Origin: RGIG9115 sp045644665
GTDB lineage: Bacteria; Bacillota; Clostridia; UBA1381
Direction of reading: 5' to 3'
Assembly: GCA_045644665.1 (NCBI GenBank)
Contig: JAZRHH010000026.1
Location: forward strand, 1-27,833
Length of the DNA: 27,833 bases
The position numbers were made by a program, and so were the translations under genes. The notes under the pieces are model-generated. The model searched no databases and had not been told where the DNA came from. It was given only the letters and a program-made list of their open reading frames with translations. Of the stretch, positions 7,404 to 14,433 are shown in pieces; position 1 is the first letter of the stretch; every line of letters begins with the position of its first letter.

Positions 7404-7432
7404 AGTATAACATAAATGCTTCTAAGTGTCAA
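7404..7432 (-). promoter_or_regulatory. Sigma-A promoter of the small membrane gene
   Basis: On the minus strand TTGACA (7432-7427), exactly 17 bp and TATACT (7409-7404) precede the gene. Transcription would start near 7397, about 27 nt before the ATG at 7370. Confidence 0.85.
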
Positions 7433-7467
7433 GTAATAGGTTTTTGAAAGGGTTAACGGTGATAGTA

Positions 7468-7959
7468 ATGAAACTAATAGCAGCAGTTTCTGAAAACTGG
7501 GGAATAGGTAAGGATAACGGACTTCTTTTTTCTATTCCAACAGATATGCGCTTTTTTCGTGAAACAACAAAGGGCCATACGGTTGTTATGGGACGTAAAA
7601 CACTGGAGTCTTTCCCAAATGGTCAGCCCTTAAAAAACAGAACAAACATTGTACTTTCAAAAAACCTTGAAGAAAGTGACGGATATATAGTTGTAAGAAG
7701 CCTTGATGAGCTTTTAAAAACAGTATCCAAAATAGATGATGAAATTTTTATAATAGGCGGAGAAAGTATATATAAATTACTTCTCCCGTATGCAGATACT
7801 GCTTATATAACAAAGGTCAATGCTCTTGTGCCGGCAGATTCTTATATGCCAAATCTTGACGGGGATAAGTCATGGGAAGTGGAAAGTGAGTCTGAGGAAA
7901 TAACAGAAAACGGTGTATTCTTCAGATTTTGCACGTACAAGAGAATTTCCAAGGAGTGA
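7468..7959 (+). CDS. folA: Dihydrofolate reductase
   Basis: FolA reduces dihydrofolate to tetrahydrofolate with NADPH. The 163-residue protein has the usual length. It shows MKLIAAVSENWGIG at the start, the acidic active-site residue in IPTDMRFF, VVMGRKTLESF for NADPH binding, and FIIGGESIYKLLLPYADTAY near the end. The ATG at 7468 fits the family N-terminus. A GTG at 7459 in the same frame, with AAAGGG six bases upstream, is an equally credible start and would add three residues. The gene is first of a tight run with the RpiR-type regulator and flavoprotein. I found no convincing promoter in the 60 nt upstream, which already hold the divergent gene's promoter. Confidence 0.94.
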   Translation: MKLIAAVSENWGIGKDNGLLFSIPTDMRFFRETTKGHTVVMGRKTLESFPNGQPLKNRTNIVLSKNLEESDGYIVVRSLDELLKTVSKIDDEIFIIGGESIYKLLLPYADTAYITKVNALVPADSYMPNLDGDKSWEVESESEEITENGVFFRFCTYKRISKE

Positions 7960-7966
7960 GATTGTA

Positions 7967-8821
7967 TTGGCAGGTAATGTGCTTAGAAAGTTAAAAGATT
8001 ATAAATTATCAAAAAGTCAGCAAAAAATTGCAGATTTTATAACTGAGAATGAGAAAACTGTTTTTACAATGACAGCGGCGCAGCTTGCAAAGGCTACAGG
8101 TTTAAGCCAAGCTACAGTTGTAAGATTTGCGTCTATACTGGGTTTTGACGGGTATCATCAATTTCAAAAAGCTCTTGCCGCAGAAGCAAGAAATCAACTT
8201 ACTGCCTTTGAGCGAATGGAACTTTTGTCAAAGACGGGAGAGGGAGCAGAGGTTATAAAAAAAGTTCTCAAATCCGATATGGAAAAGATTGAAAGAACAA
8301 TGTCTGCTCTTGATTATGACAGCTTTGACAGAGCGGTTAAAGCTCTTCTTTCTGCTAAGAACATTTATATTGCAGGAGTAAGAAGCTCTGCTGCACTTGT
8401 AAAATTCTGCGGATTTTATTTTGAGCTTTTGTTTGATAACTGTCATGCAATAACAGGCTCTGGCGGAGAAGATATTATTCAGCAGCTTTTTCATGCAGGT
8501 GAGGGTGATGTTGTAATTGGTATCAGCTTTCCAAGATACTCTGCCGGTATGGTAAAGGCAATGGAATTTGCCAAAAACAGAGGTGCTTTTATAATATCTG
8601 TTACGGATAGTCCTATGTCGCCTATTGTACCACATTCATCCTGTGTACTCCTTGCAGAGAGCAGCATGGACTCATTTGCAGACTCTCTTGTAGCGCCTAT
8701 GAGTATATTAAATGCTCTTATATTCAGCATTGGATACTCAATGAAAAACAAAACCAAAGAAATCTTTGACGAGCTGGAAAATATATGGAAGGATTATGAA
8801 GTGTATGACTTCAACAGCTGA
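7967..8821 (+). CDS. MurR/RpiR-family transcriptional regulator (HTH + SIS domain)
   Basis: The 284-residue protein has an N-terminal HTH of the RpiR type (about 1-75, with FTMTAAQLAKATGLSQATVV and RFASILGFDGYHQFQ). A SIS domain follows (about 110-245, including IYIAGVRSSAALV and VVIGISFPRYSAG), a fold that senses phosphosugars. Members often repress sugar or amino-sugar catabolism, but here no sugar catabolic gene is adjacent; the nearest candidate target is the PTS-like gene two genes on. The start is a TTG at 7967 with AAGGAG ten bases upstream. That ribosome site overlaps the folA stop, which indicates coupling. Longer in-frame starts lie deep inside folA and were rejected. Confidence 0.9.
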   Translation: MAGNVLRKLKDYKLSKSQQKIADFITENEKTVFTMTAAQLAKATGLSQATVVRFASILGFDGYHQFQKALAAEARNQLTAFERMELLSKTGEGAEVIKKVLKSDMEKIERTMSALDYDSFDRAVKALLSAKNIYIAGVRSSAALVKFCGFYFELLFDNCHAITGSGGEDIIQQLFHAGEGDVVIGISFPRYSAGMVKAMEFAKNRGAFIISVTDSPMSPIVPHSSCVLLAESSMDSFADSLVAPMSILNALIFSIGYSMKNKTKEIFDELENIWKDYEVYDFNS

Positions 8822-10046
8822 TAATATTATAATTGTGGGCGGCGGTGCAGCCGGTATGCTTGCCGGAATTTATGCAGCCGAAGGCTCCAAAAAAGTTATA
8901 TTAATTGAGAAAAATAAAATGCTTGGACGAAAGCTGAGAATTACAGGTAAGGGAAGATGTAATATAACAAATTCCGCAGATATTTCAGATTTTTTTAAGA
9001 ATATCCCTGTAAACTCCAAGTTTTTGTACAGCGCACTTTATTCATATACAAACGACAGTATTATAGCACTTTTAGAGAGTGAGGGCGTTAAAACCAAAGA
9101 GGAGCGCGGAGGTCGTATTTTTCCGGTATCCGATAATGCACACCACGTTGCAGATGCTTTGGAGCGTATCTTGAGAAAAAAAGGAGCTAGCATTGTTCAT
9201 GACGAGGTGGCAGAAATACTTTACCATGAGGGCAGTGTAAAAGGCGTCAAAACCAAGCATAACAAAATATACAGCGGTAAGGTTATCCTTGCAACAGGCG
9301 GCGTTTCTTACCCCCTTACCGGCTCGGACGGCAAGGGTCACGAAATGTCTGCAAAACTTGGACATACAATAACAAAGCTCAAAGGCTCTTTAGTTCCAGT
9401 TGTATCAGAAGAAAAATGGGTGCATTCTCTTGCAGGACTGTCCCTTAAAAATGTAAATGTAACTGTGAAAAAGGGTAATAAAACAGTTTTCTCTGATTTG
9501 GGTGAGATGCTTTTCACGCATTTTGGTCTTAGCGGACCATTAATACTTTCTGCATCATCTCACATGAGAGATGTTGAAAATGGAGACTACAAGATATATA
9601 TAGATCTAAAGCCTGCACTTGACGAAAAAAAGCTTGATGCCAGGATTTTAAGGGATTTTGAAGAGGAACTTAACCGTGACCTTATAAACGGACTTGATAA
9701 GCTTCTTCCGAAAGCACTTATTCCTGCTATAATAGAAAATTCCGGACTTGATGCCAGAAAAAAAATTAACAGTATTACAAAAGTGGAGAGACAAAGCCTT
9801 GTAAATACAATTAAGGGACTTTGCGTGATCCCTACAAGTTTCAGACCTGTCAAAGAGGCAATTATAACCTCTGGTGGCGTAAAGGTAAGCGAAATAAACC
9901 CCTCAACAATGGAATCAAAACTTATAAAGGGACTTTACTTCGCAGGAGAAATAATTGATGTCGATGCGTATACAGGTGGATATAATCTGCAGATAGCTTG
10001 GTCAACAGGGTATCTTGCAGGTGTTAATGCATCAGATGCGCTTTGA
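8805..10046 (+). CDS. HI0933/YhiN-type FAD-dependent oxidoreductase
   Basis: The protein (413 residues from the ATG at 8805) has an N-terminal Rossmann FAD site IIIVGGGAAGMLAGIYAA. The family signature GRKLRITGKGRCNITN (about 42-57) and the C-terminal block GLYFAGEIIDVDAYTGGYNLQ are also present. These define the HI0933/BaiN-like flavoprotein family, whose true substrate is mostly unknown; 'aminoacetone oxidase' is an inherited name. An ATG at 8796 is also possible, since AAGGA at 8789-8793 fits neither ideally. The gene overlaps the RpiR-type regulator by 17 nt and so is probably co-translated with it. Confidence 0.9.
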   Translation: MTSTADNIIIVGGGAAGMLAGIYAAEGSKKVILIEKNKMLGRKLRITGKGRCNITNSADISDFFKNIPVNSKFLYSALYSYTNDSIIALLESEGVKTKEERGGRIFPVSDNAHHVADALERILRKKGASIVHDEVAEILYHEGSVKGVKTKHNKIYSGKVILATGGVSYPLTGSDGKGHEMSAKLGHTITKLKGSLVPVVSEEKWVHSLAGLSLKNVNVTVKKGNKTVFSDLGEMLFTHFGLSGPLILSASSHMRDVENGDYKIYIDLKPALDEKKLDARILRDFEEELNRDLINGLDKLLPKALIPAIIENSGLDARKKINSITKVERQSLVNTIKGLCVIPTSFRPVKEAIITSGGVKVSEINPSTMESKLIKGLYFAGEIIDVDAYTGGYNLQIAWSTGYLAGVNASDAL

Positions 10047-10076
10047 TATATTAAATGTACTACAGGAGGAATCATC

Positions 10077-11138
10077 ATGTCAAAATTCAGAGAGTTTTTG
10101 AAAAGAAAGGATATTATCATATCAGGTCAAAGATATGGAATTGACGCTATGTCTGCTATGGCAAACGGACTTTTTGCGTCGCTTTTAATTGGAACAATCC
10201 TTTCTACAATAGGTAAACAGCTTGGTATTAATTTCCTTGTTGATATAGGAAACTATGCATCCGCTGTAAAGGGCGCTGCAATGGCAATTGCAATTGCTTT
10301 TTCTCTTAAGAGTCCGCCACTTGTTATGTTTTCTTTAGCAGCGGTAGGTAGTGCGGCAGATACCCTTGGCGGTGCCGGAGGACCGTTGGCAGTTTATGTT
10401 ATAGCCGTTATTGCGGCAGAAGTAGGAAAGGCTGTCAGCAAGGAGACAAAAGTAGATATCCTTGTAACACCAATTGTAACAATATGTGTAGGCTGTGCAC
10501 TTTCAATGTTCCTTGCTCCTCCAATCGGTAGGCTTGCAAGTGCTGTAGGTGGTGCAATCATGTGGGCAACAGAGTTCCAACCGTTTTTCATGGGTATAAT
10601 AGTAGCTGTAATAGTTGGAGTTGCCTTAACTCTTCCAATCAGCTCTGCTGCTATTTGCGCGGCTCTTGGTCTTACAGGTCTTGCGGGTGGTGCTGCAGTT
10701 GCAGGATGCTGCGCACAAATGGTTGGTTTTGCTGTTATGAGCTATCGTGAAAATAAAGTTGGTGGTTTAATTGCCCAAGGTCTTGGAACAAGTATGCTCC
10801 AAATGGGTAACATCGTAAGAAACCCCAAAATATGGATTCCGCCAACAGTTGCTTCTGCGGTTTGCGGACCGATTGCAACTTGTATATTTAAGCTTGAGAT
10901 GAACGGTGCTGCAGTTTCATCAGGTATGGGAACCTGCGGACTTGTATCTCAAATAGGAGTATACACAGGCTGGCTCACTGATATAGAAAATGGAGTAAGA
11001 GCGTCAATTACAGCATTTGACTGGATTGGACTTATACTTATATCCTTTGTAATTCCCGCTATTGTTACACTTTTAGTTGCCGCACCAATGCGCAAAAAAG
11101 GTCTTATTAAGGAAAATGATTTGAAGCTTGATGTGTAA
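10077..11138 (+). CDS. PTS-IIC-like membrane transporter (PTS_EIIC_2 type)
   Basis: The 353-residue protein is highly hydrophobic, with about eight to ten membrane helices and many Gly/Ala-rich stretches. It matches the stand-alone PTS_EIIC_2 family by its opening block (RYGIDAMSAMANGLFASLLIG) and its SSGMGTCGLVSQIG segment. No IIA or IIB domain is fused or encoded nearby, so phosphotransfer-driven uptake is not shown; the substrate is unknown. The ATG has AGGAGG upstream, and the gene lies 30 nt after the flavoprotein, so it probably ends the folA-led transcript. A bidirectional terminator follows directly. Confidence 0.82.
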   Translation: MSKFREFLKRKDIIISGQRYGIDAMSAMANGLFASLLIGTILSTIGKQLGINFLVDIGNYASAVKGAAMAIAIAFSLKSPPLVMFSLAAVGSAADTLGGAGGPLAVYVIAVIAAEVGKAVSKETKVDILVTPIVTICVGCALSMFLAPPIGRLASAVGGAIMWATEFQPFFMGIIVAVIVGVALTLPISSAAICAALGLTGLAGGAAVAGCCAQMVGFAVMSYRENKVGGLIAQGLGTSMLQMGNIVRNPKIWIPPTVASAVCGPIATCIFKLEMNGAAVSSGMGTCGLVSQIGVYTGWLTDIENGVRASITAFDWIGLILISFVIPAIVTLLVAAPMRKKGLIKENDLKLDV

Positions 11139-11148
11139 TTTTACATAC

Positions 11149-11187
11149 AAAAAAACTCCGTAGGTATATATCCTACGGAGTTTTTTT
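11149..11187. terminator. Bidirectional intrinsic terminator
   Basis: An inverted repeat of at least 12 bp (AAACTCCGTAGG at 11153-11164 with 11172-11183, 7-nt loop) is flanked by an A-run on the left and seven Ts on the right. It serves the PTS-like gene on the plus strand and the LOG-family gene on the minus strand, whose stop lies at its right edge. Confidence 0.92.
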
Positions 11188-11764
11188 ATCTTATTTCTCG
11201 AAGCTCAAGTACATCATATTCTACAGGAACAAAGTTATCTATATAATCAAAAATTTCTTCTATACTTGAACACATTTTAAAGAGATTTAAGCAACCCTCT
11301 TTTACAAAATTTCCTTTTATTGCATTATCCATAAAGTGCGAAAGTGCATCATAATATCCGTTTATGTTATAAATAGCAATTGGCTTATTAAGTTGCTTTA
11401 GCTGCTTTAATGTAAGGACTTCAAAAAACTCTTCAAAAGTACCAATTCCACCGGGAACAGTAATAAAAGCATCTGCACTGTCTTCCATAATCTGTTTTCT
11501 CTCACGCATAGTTTCCGGGCGTATTAGCTGGTCACATTCAGGGTAGAGTATACCGTCAACGTTAAAAAACTGGGGTGCAACACCAATTATATGACTTCCT
11601 GCTTCGTGGCATCCTCTTGCAACTGCGCCCATTAGACCGTTTGCGCCGGCTCCGTACACCAGGTCATGACCTCTTTTTCCAATTTCTCTTCCAAGCTCCT
11701 CGGTTTTTATTATATATTCATTTGACACAGTAGGACTTGCTGCCCCGTATACACATATTCTCAT
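11186..11764 (-). CDS. LOG-family protein (cytokinin riboside 5'-monophosphate phosphoribohydrolase type)
   Basis: The 192-residue Rossmann-fold protein has the LOG-family signatures TMRERKQIM and VPGGIGTFEEFFE (the PGGxGTxxE motif), and an early MRICVYGAASPT segment. Characterised members hydrolyse N6-modified AMP or other nucleoside monophosphates to base plus ribose 5-phosphate. Old 'lysine decarboxylase' labels for this family are incorrect. The substrate in bacteria like this one is not known. The ATG at 11764 has GGAGGG six bases before it. The gene stands alone, with a perfect-consensus promoter and a shared terminator. Confidence 0.92.
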   Translation of the reverse strand: MRICVYGAASPTVSNEYIIKTEELGREIGKRGHDLVYGAGANGLMGAVARGCHEAGSHIIGVAPQFFNVDGILYPECDQLIRPETMRERKQIMEDSADAFITVPGGIGTFEEFFEVLTLKQLKQLNKPIAIYNINGYYDALSHFMDNAIKGNFVKEGCLNLFKMCSSIEEIFDYIDNFVPVEYDVLELREIR

Positions 11765-11786
11765 AATTCATCCCTCCAATATCTAA

Positions 11787-11815
11787 ATTATACACTATTC
11801 CTATGCACTTGTCAA
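11787..11815 (-). promoter_or_regulatory. Consensus sigma-A promoter of the LOG-family gene
   Basis: On the minus strand TTGACA (11815-11810), 17 bp and TATAAT (11792-11787) match the sigma-A consensus at all 12 positions. Transcription should begin near 11780, giving a very short leader before the ATG at 11764. Confidence 0.92.
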
Positions 11816-11897
11816 ACAAAATAGAAATAGTTTGCATTTAATTCATTTTACGCACATAAAATAAAAGAAGATTTTCTTTTATTGAGTGGTGTAAATA

Positions 11898-12938
11898 ATG
11901 AAAAATGTTTTAAAAGTCACTTTTGCTTATATTGCGGCAGTAGTTGGTGCAGGATTTGCTTCCGGCAGCGAAGCTGTATTATACTTTGTAAAATACGGGA
12001 AAATAAGTATTCTGGGTGTAATTTTAACAGGAATTGGGCTTGGTCTTTTTTCTTACATAATTCTTTCTGCCTGCAAAAAATACGATGTATATTCTTTTGA
12101 TAAGCTAACAGAGATTTTGTTTGGAAAAAGAGTATCAAAATTCATATGCGCTTTTCTAAATTTTTTTATGCTTATCATGCTTGGTGCAATGATAAGCGGT
12201 AGTGCAGAACTCGGATTTGGTGCATTTGGATTTTCAAAGCTTATGTCGTCTGTATTATTTTGTATTATATGCTTTTTTATACTTTTAATGGATGGTGAAA
12301 AAATAATAAAATGGGGAGGTGTTGCGGGAGTATTTATAGTCGTTTTTATATGCTTTTGCTGCATCTATATGATAAATTTCAGGTGCGAAAAAGTGTTTGG
12401 AAACTTTGGTAATACTGTTAAGTCAGCTCTGTTATATACATCATATAATACTTTTGCTGTTTGCCCTGTTTTATGTGACGCCGCAAAGGAAATTAAGGGT
12501 GAGCATGAGTGCAGAAAAGTCGGTATATATTCCGGTGTTTTCAGCTTTATGGCATTATTTCTTATTTGGTGTCTTATAATGGTGTACTATGGTAAAATCT
12601 CTCTTGGAGCTATGCCCATGCTTACCTTGTCCGGCAGACAGGGAATATGGTTTTTATTAATTTATTCATCTGTAATATTTATATCTGTATTGTCAAGTGC
12701 TGTTGCAAATGCATATGGAATTTATTTAAAGTATAATAAAAGCCAAAATAGGAAATTTACTATCGGAATAATATTAATACTTGGCTGGGCAGTTTCTTCT
12801 TTTGGTTTTACAAATATAGTCGGAAACCTGTATGGAGTAGTGGGAGTAATTTCGGGTATGTTTCCAATTGTATTTTTATTAAAAAAATTAAAAAATAGCG
12901 ATATTTTGAGAAAAAGAAAGGAAAATGGAGAAATATAA
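11898..12938 (+). CDS. YkvI-family membrane transporter-like protein
   Basis: The 346-residue protein has about ten membrane helices and begins MKNVLKVTFAYIAAVVGAGF, followed by ASGSEAVLYF. That unwound GAGFASG motif in helix 1 is typical of YkvI proteins, distant members of the APC/LeuT transporter group. Substrate and direction are unknown. Cysteines are frequent in the membrane part (for example FICFCCIY), and the tail is basic. The ATG at 11898 has only a weak ribosome site (GGTG six bases upstream). The gene faces away from the LOG-family gene across 133 nt. I see no firm promoter for it, only a TTGCAT followed 17 bp on by CATAAA. Confidence 0.85.
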   Translation: MKNVLKVTFAYIAAVVGAGFASGSEAVLYFVKYGKISILGVILTGIGLGLFSYIILSACKKYDVYSFDKLTEILFGKRVSKFICAFLNFFMLIMLGAMISGSAELGFGAFGFSKLMSSVLFCIICFFILLMDGEKIIKWGGVAGVFIVVFICFCCIYMINFRCEKVFGNFGNTVKSALLYTSYNTFAVCPVLCDAAKEIKGEHECRKVGIYSGVFSFMALFLIWCLIMVYYGKISLGAMPMLTLSGRQGIWFLLIYSSVIFISVLSSAVANAYGIYLKYNKSQNRKFTIGIILILGWAVSSFGFTNIVGNLYGVVGVISGMFPIVFLLKKLKNSDILRKRKENGEI

Positions 12939-12970
12939 TTGTATTTTTGTTATATAGCAATTTAAACTAC

Positions 12971-12999
12971 TTGAATTATGTGCTCGATTATGCTATTAT
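12971..12999 (+). promoter_or_regulatory. Promoter of the tRNA cluster
   Basis: TTGAAT (12971-12976), 17 bp and TATTAT (12994-12999) preceded by TGC form an extended -10 promoter, placing the transcript start near 13006, just before the first tRNA. Confidence 0.75.
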
Positions 13000-13028
13000 A
13001 TACAAGTCGCGTGGCTAGGAAAGAATAG

Positions 13029-13105
13029 CGGGATGTAGCGCAGTTTGGTAGCGCATCTGGTTTGGGACCAGAGGGCCGCAGGTTCGAATCCTGTCATCCC
13101 GACCA
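13029..13105 (+). tRNA. tRNA-Pro (anticodon TGG)
   Basis: The acceptor arm CGGGATG pairs with CATCCCG before ACCA. The anticodon stem TCTGG/CCAGA encloses loop TTTGGGA with anticodon TGG, and the T-loop is GGTTCGAATCC. The CCA end is encoded. It is the first of four tRNAs in this transcript. Confidence 0.97.
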
Positions 13106-13112
13106 AGCGCAT

Positions 13113-13188
13113 GGGAGTTTAGCTCAGCTGGGAGAGCGTCTGCCTTACAAGCAGGATGTCACAGGTTCGAGCCCTGTAACTCCCACCA
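13113..13188 (+). tRNA. tRNA-Val (anticodon TAC)
   Basis: The acceptor GGGAGTT pairs with AACTCCC before ACCA. The anticodon loop CTTACAA gives anticodon TAC, and the T-arm is CAGGTTCGAGCCCTG. The CCA end is encoded. It lies 7 nt after tRNA-Pro. Confidence 0.97.
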
Positions 13189-13194
13189 TGATAT

Positions 13195-13270
13195 GCTGGT
13201 GTAGCTCAATTGGTAGAGCAGCTGATTTGTAATCAGCAGGTCGCGGGTTCGAGTCCCATCACCAGCTCCA
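13195..13270 (+). tRNA. tRNA-Thr (anticodon TGT)
   Basis: The acceptor GCTGGTG pairs with CACCAGC before TCCA. The anticodon stem GCTGA/TCAGC encloses loop TTTGTAA with anticodon TGT, and the T-loop is GGTTCGAGTCC. The CCA end is encoded. Confidence 0.97.
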
Positions 13271-13272
13271 AA

Positions 13273-13297
13273 AAAGGTAAGAGGTTCTCTTACCTTT
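13273..13297 (+). other. Hairpin between tRNA-Thr and tRNA-Tyr
   Basis: AAAGGTAAGAG (13273-13283) and CTCTTACCTTT (13287-13297) form a perfect 11-bp stem with a 3-nt loop. It starts 3 nt after the CCA of tRNA-Thr, and only TTTAAAT follows. It could be a leaky terminator or an RNase processing signal separating the tRNAs. Confidence 0.6.
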
Positions 13298-13303
13298 AAA
13301 TAT

Positions 13304-13388
13304 GGAAGAGTTCCCGAGTGGCCAAAGGGGACAGACTGTAAATCTGCTGCATATAGCTTCGGTGGTTCGAAACCACCCTCTTCCACCA
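13304..13388 (+). tRNA. tRNA-Tyr (anticodon GTA)
   Basis: This is a class II tRNA of 85 nt. The acceptor GGAAGAG pairs with CTCTTCC before ACCA. The anticodon stem CAGA/TCTG encloses loop CTGTAAA with anticodon GTA. The long variable arm lies near 13348-13362, and the T-loop is GGTTCGAAACC. The CCA end is encoded. Confidence 0.95.
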
Positions 13389-13390
13389 GA

Positions 13391-13419
13391 AAAAGCACTT
13401 CGTAAGAAGTGCTTTTTTT
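13391..13419 (+). terminator. Terminator of the tRNA cluster
   Basis: AAAAGCACTTC (13391-13401) and GAAGTGCTTTT (13406-13416) form an 11-bp stem with a GTAA loop, followed by more Ts. It starts 3 nt after the last tRNA. Confidence 0.92.
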
Positions 13420-13551
13420 AACGATATAAATTCTACGGATTTTCGTGCAAATGTAGTATTAACAAAATAAAATTCTACTAGCTATATTGTTTCAATTAAC
13501 AACAAAAAAGAGCCTGTTTAATTTCATTTTGCATAATAAAATTATAATGTA
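13420..13551. other. AT-rich spacer without recognised features
   Basis: This is the left part of a 309-nt gene-free stretch (13389-13697). After the tRNA terminator I see only AT-rich sequence with no coding frame of credible composition and no repeat. The right part of the gap holds a promoter and a structured leader, listed separately. Confidence 0.5.
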
Positions 13552-13580
13552 TTGAAAAAATCCCCAAAATATGATATAAT
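13552..13580 (+). promoter_or_regulatory. Sigma-A promoter of the HAD phosphatase gene
   Basis: TTGAAA (13552-13557), 17 bp and TATAAT (13575-13580) preceded by TGA form a strong extended -10 promoter. Transcription from about 13587 would give a leader of roughly 110 nt. Confidence 0.85.
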
Positions 13581-13634
13581 AATCCAGTCTTTGCGGGAGT
13601 GAAGAGGCTTTTAAATTGATAAAATAATGGATGG

Positions 13635-13683
13635 ATAATTTCAATGTTTTCAGAACATTTACATATCTGGATTTTGAAATTAT
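13635..13683 (+). promoter_or_regulatory. Structured 5' leader before the HAD phosphatase
   Basis: ATAATTTCAA (13635-13644) and TTGAAATTAT (13674-13683) are a perfect 10-bp inverted repeat. It encloses a second hairpin, AATGTT (13643-13648) with AACATT (13654-13659). The two share two bases at 13643-13644, so they partly compete. The outer arm ends 2 nt before the AGGAGG ribosome site (13686-13691). It matches no riboswitch class I know. Confidence 0.4.
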
Positions 13684-13697
13684 TTAGGAGGAATAAT

Positions 13698-14369
13698 ATG
13701 ATAAAGGCTTGTATATTTGATTTGGACGGCACAGTAATGGATACTCTTTCATCTATTGCATATTTTGTAAATACAACTCTTTCAAAACTTGGTTTTGGTG
13801 AAATAGAAGAAGAAAAGTTTAAGTATTTGGTTGGGAACGGTCGTTCTAATCTTTTACACAGGGCGTTGGAACTCTGGGGTGCAGATAATGATGATATGTT
13901 TGCAAAGGCGTGCGAGATTTATGACAGTGCGTATGAAAATAATTTCATGTACAAGACCTGTGCCTTTGAGGGGATTGAAGAGCAAATTGTAAAATTAAAA
14001 GAAAAAGGAATAAAGGTAGCAATTCTTTCAAACAAGCCTGATAATGTTACAAGATATATTGCGGAAGAAACATTTGGAAAGGGATTTTTTGATATTGTTC
14101 AGGGTCAGATAGAGGGTATACCGATGAAGCCAACTCCGGAGTCATTTCTCCGTATTGCAAAAGAGCTCGGAGCAGAGCCATCAGAAAGTATTATGATAGG
14201 TGATACAAACGTTGATATAATAACAGGCAGTAACGCCGGTGCTCATACTATGGGAGTTTTATGGGGCTTTAGAAGCAGGGAGGAGCTTGAAGATGCAGGT
14301 GCAGGTGCAGAAATAATAGTAGGTACACCTGGTGATATTTATGATGCAATCATGAATATAACACCTTGA
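13698..14369 (+). CDS. HAD-family phosphatase, phosphoglycolate-phosphatase-like
   Basis: The 223-residue protein has all HAD motifs. Motif I is FDLDGT with nucleophile Asp8 and general acid Asp10, motif II is ILSNK near residue 115, and motif IV is IGDTNVDI near residue 172. A helical cap domain (about 15-85) places it among Gph/PGMB-type phosphatases acting on small phosphate esters; the exact substrate cannot be read from sequence. The longest frame begins at 13644. The ATG at 13698 is preferred because AGGAGG lies six bases upstream and the product then opens with MIKACIFDLDG. The next gene's -35 overlaps this stop codon. Confidence 0.92.
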   Translation: MIKACIFDLDGTVMDTLSSIAYFVNTTLSKLGFGEIEEEKFKYLVGNGRSNLLHRALELWGADNDDMFAKACEIYDSAYENNFMYKTCAFEGIEEQIVKLKEKGIKVAILSNKPDNVTRYIAEETFGKGFFDIVQGQIEGIPMKPTPESFLRIAKELGAEPSESIMIGDTNVDIITGSNAGAHTMGVLWGFRSREELEDAGAGAEIIVGTPGDIYDAIMNITP

Positions 14370-14394
14370 CTTTATACAAAAAATTTGATATAAT
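14366..14394 (+). promoter_or_regulatory. Sigma-A promoter of the DUF1846 gene
   Basis: TTGACT (14366-14371), 17 bp and TATAAT (14389-14394) preceded by TGA form a near-consensus extended promoter. The -35 contains the stop codon of the HAD gene. Confidence 0.88.
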
Positions 14395-14433
14395 TTAAGA
14401 GATGTTTTTAAAGTGGAAAGAATGGAGTAGGTT

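Noticed and set aside
13159..13398. Minus-strand 79-residue frame containing EEGGFEPPK and GDGTRTRDLLITNQLL
   Set aside because: It is the reverse complement of the Val, Thr and Tyr tRNA genes, a well-known source of spurious hypothetical proteins.
13496..13732. Minus-strand 78-residue frame across the HAD leader
   Set aside because: It overlaps a strong plus-strand promoter and the HAD start, has no ribosome site, and shows no protein-like pattern.
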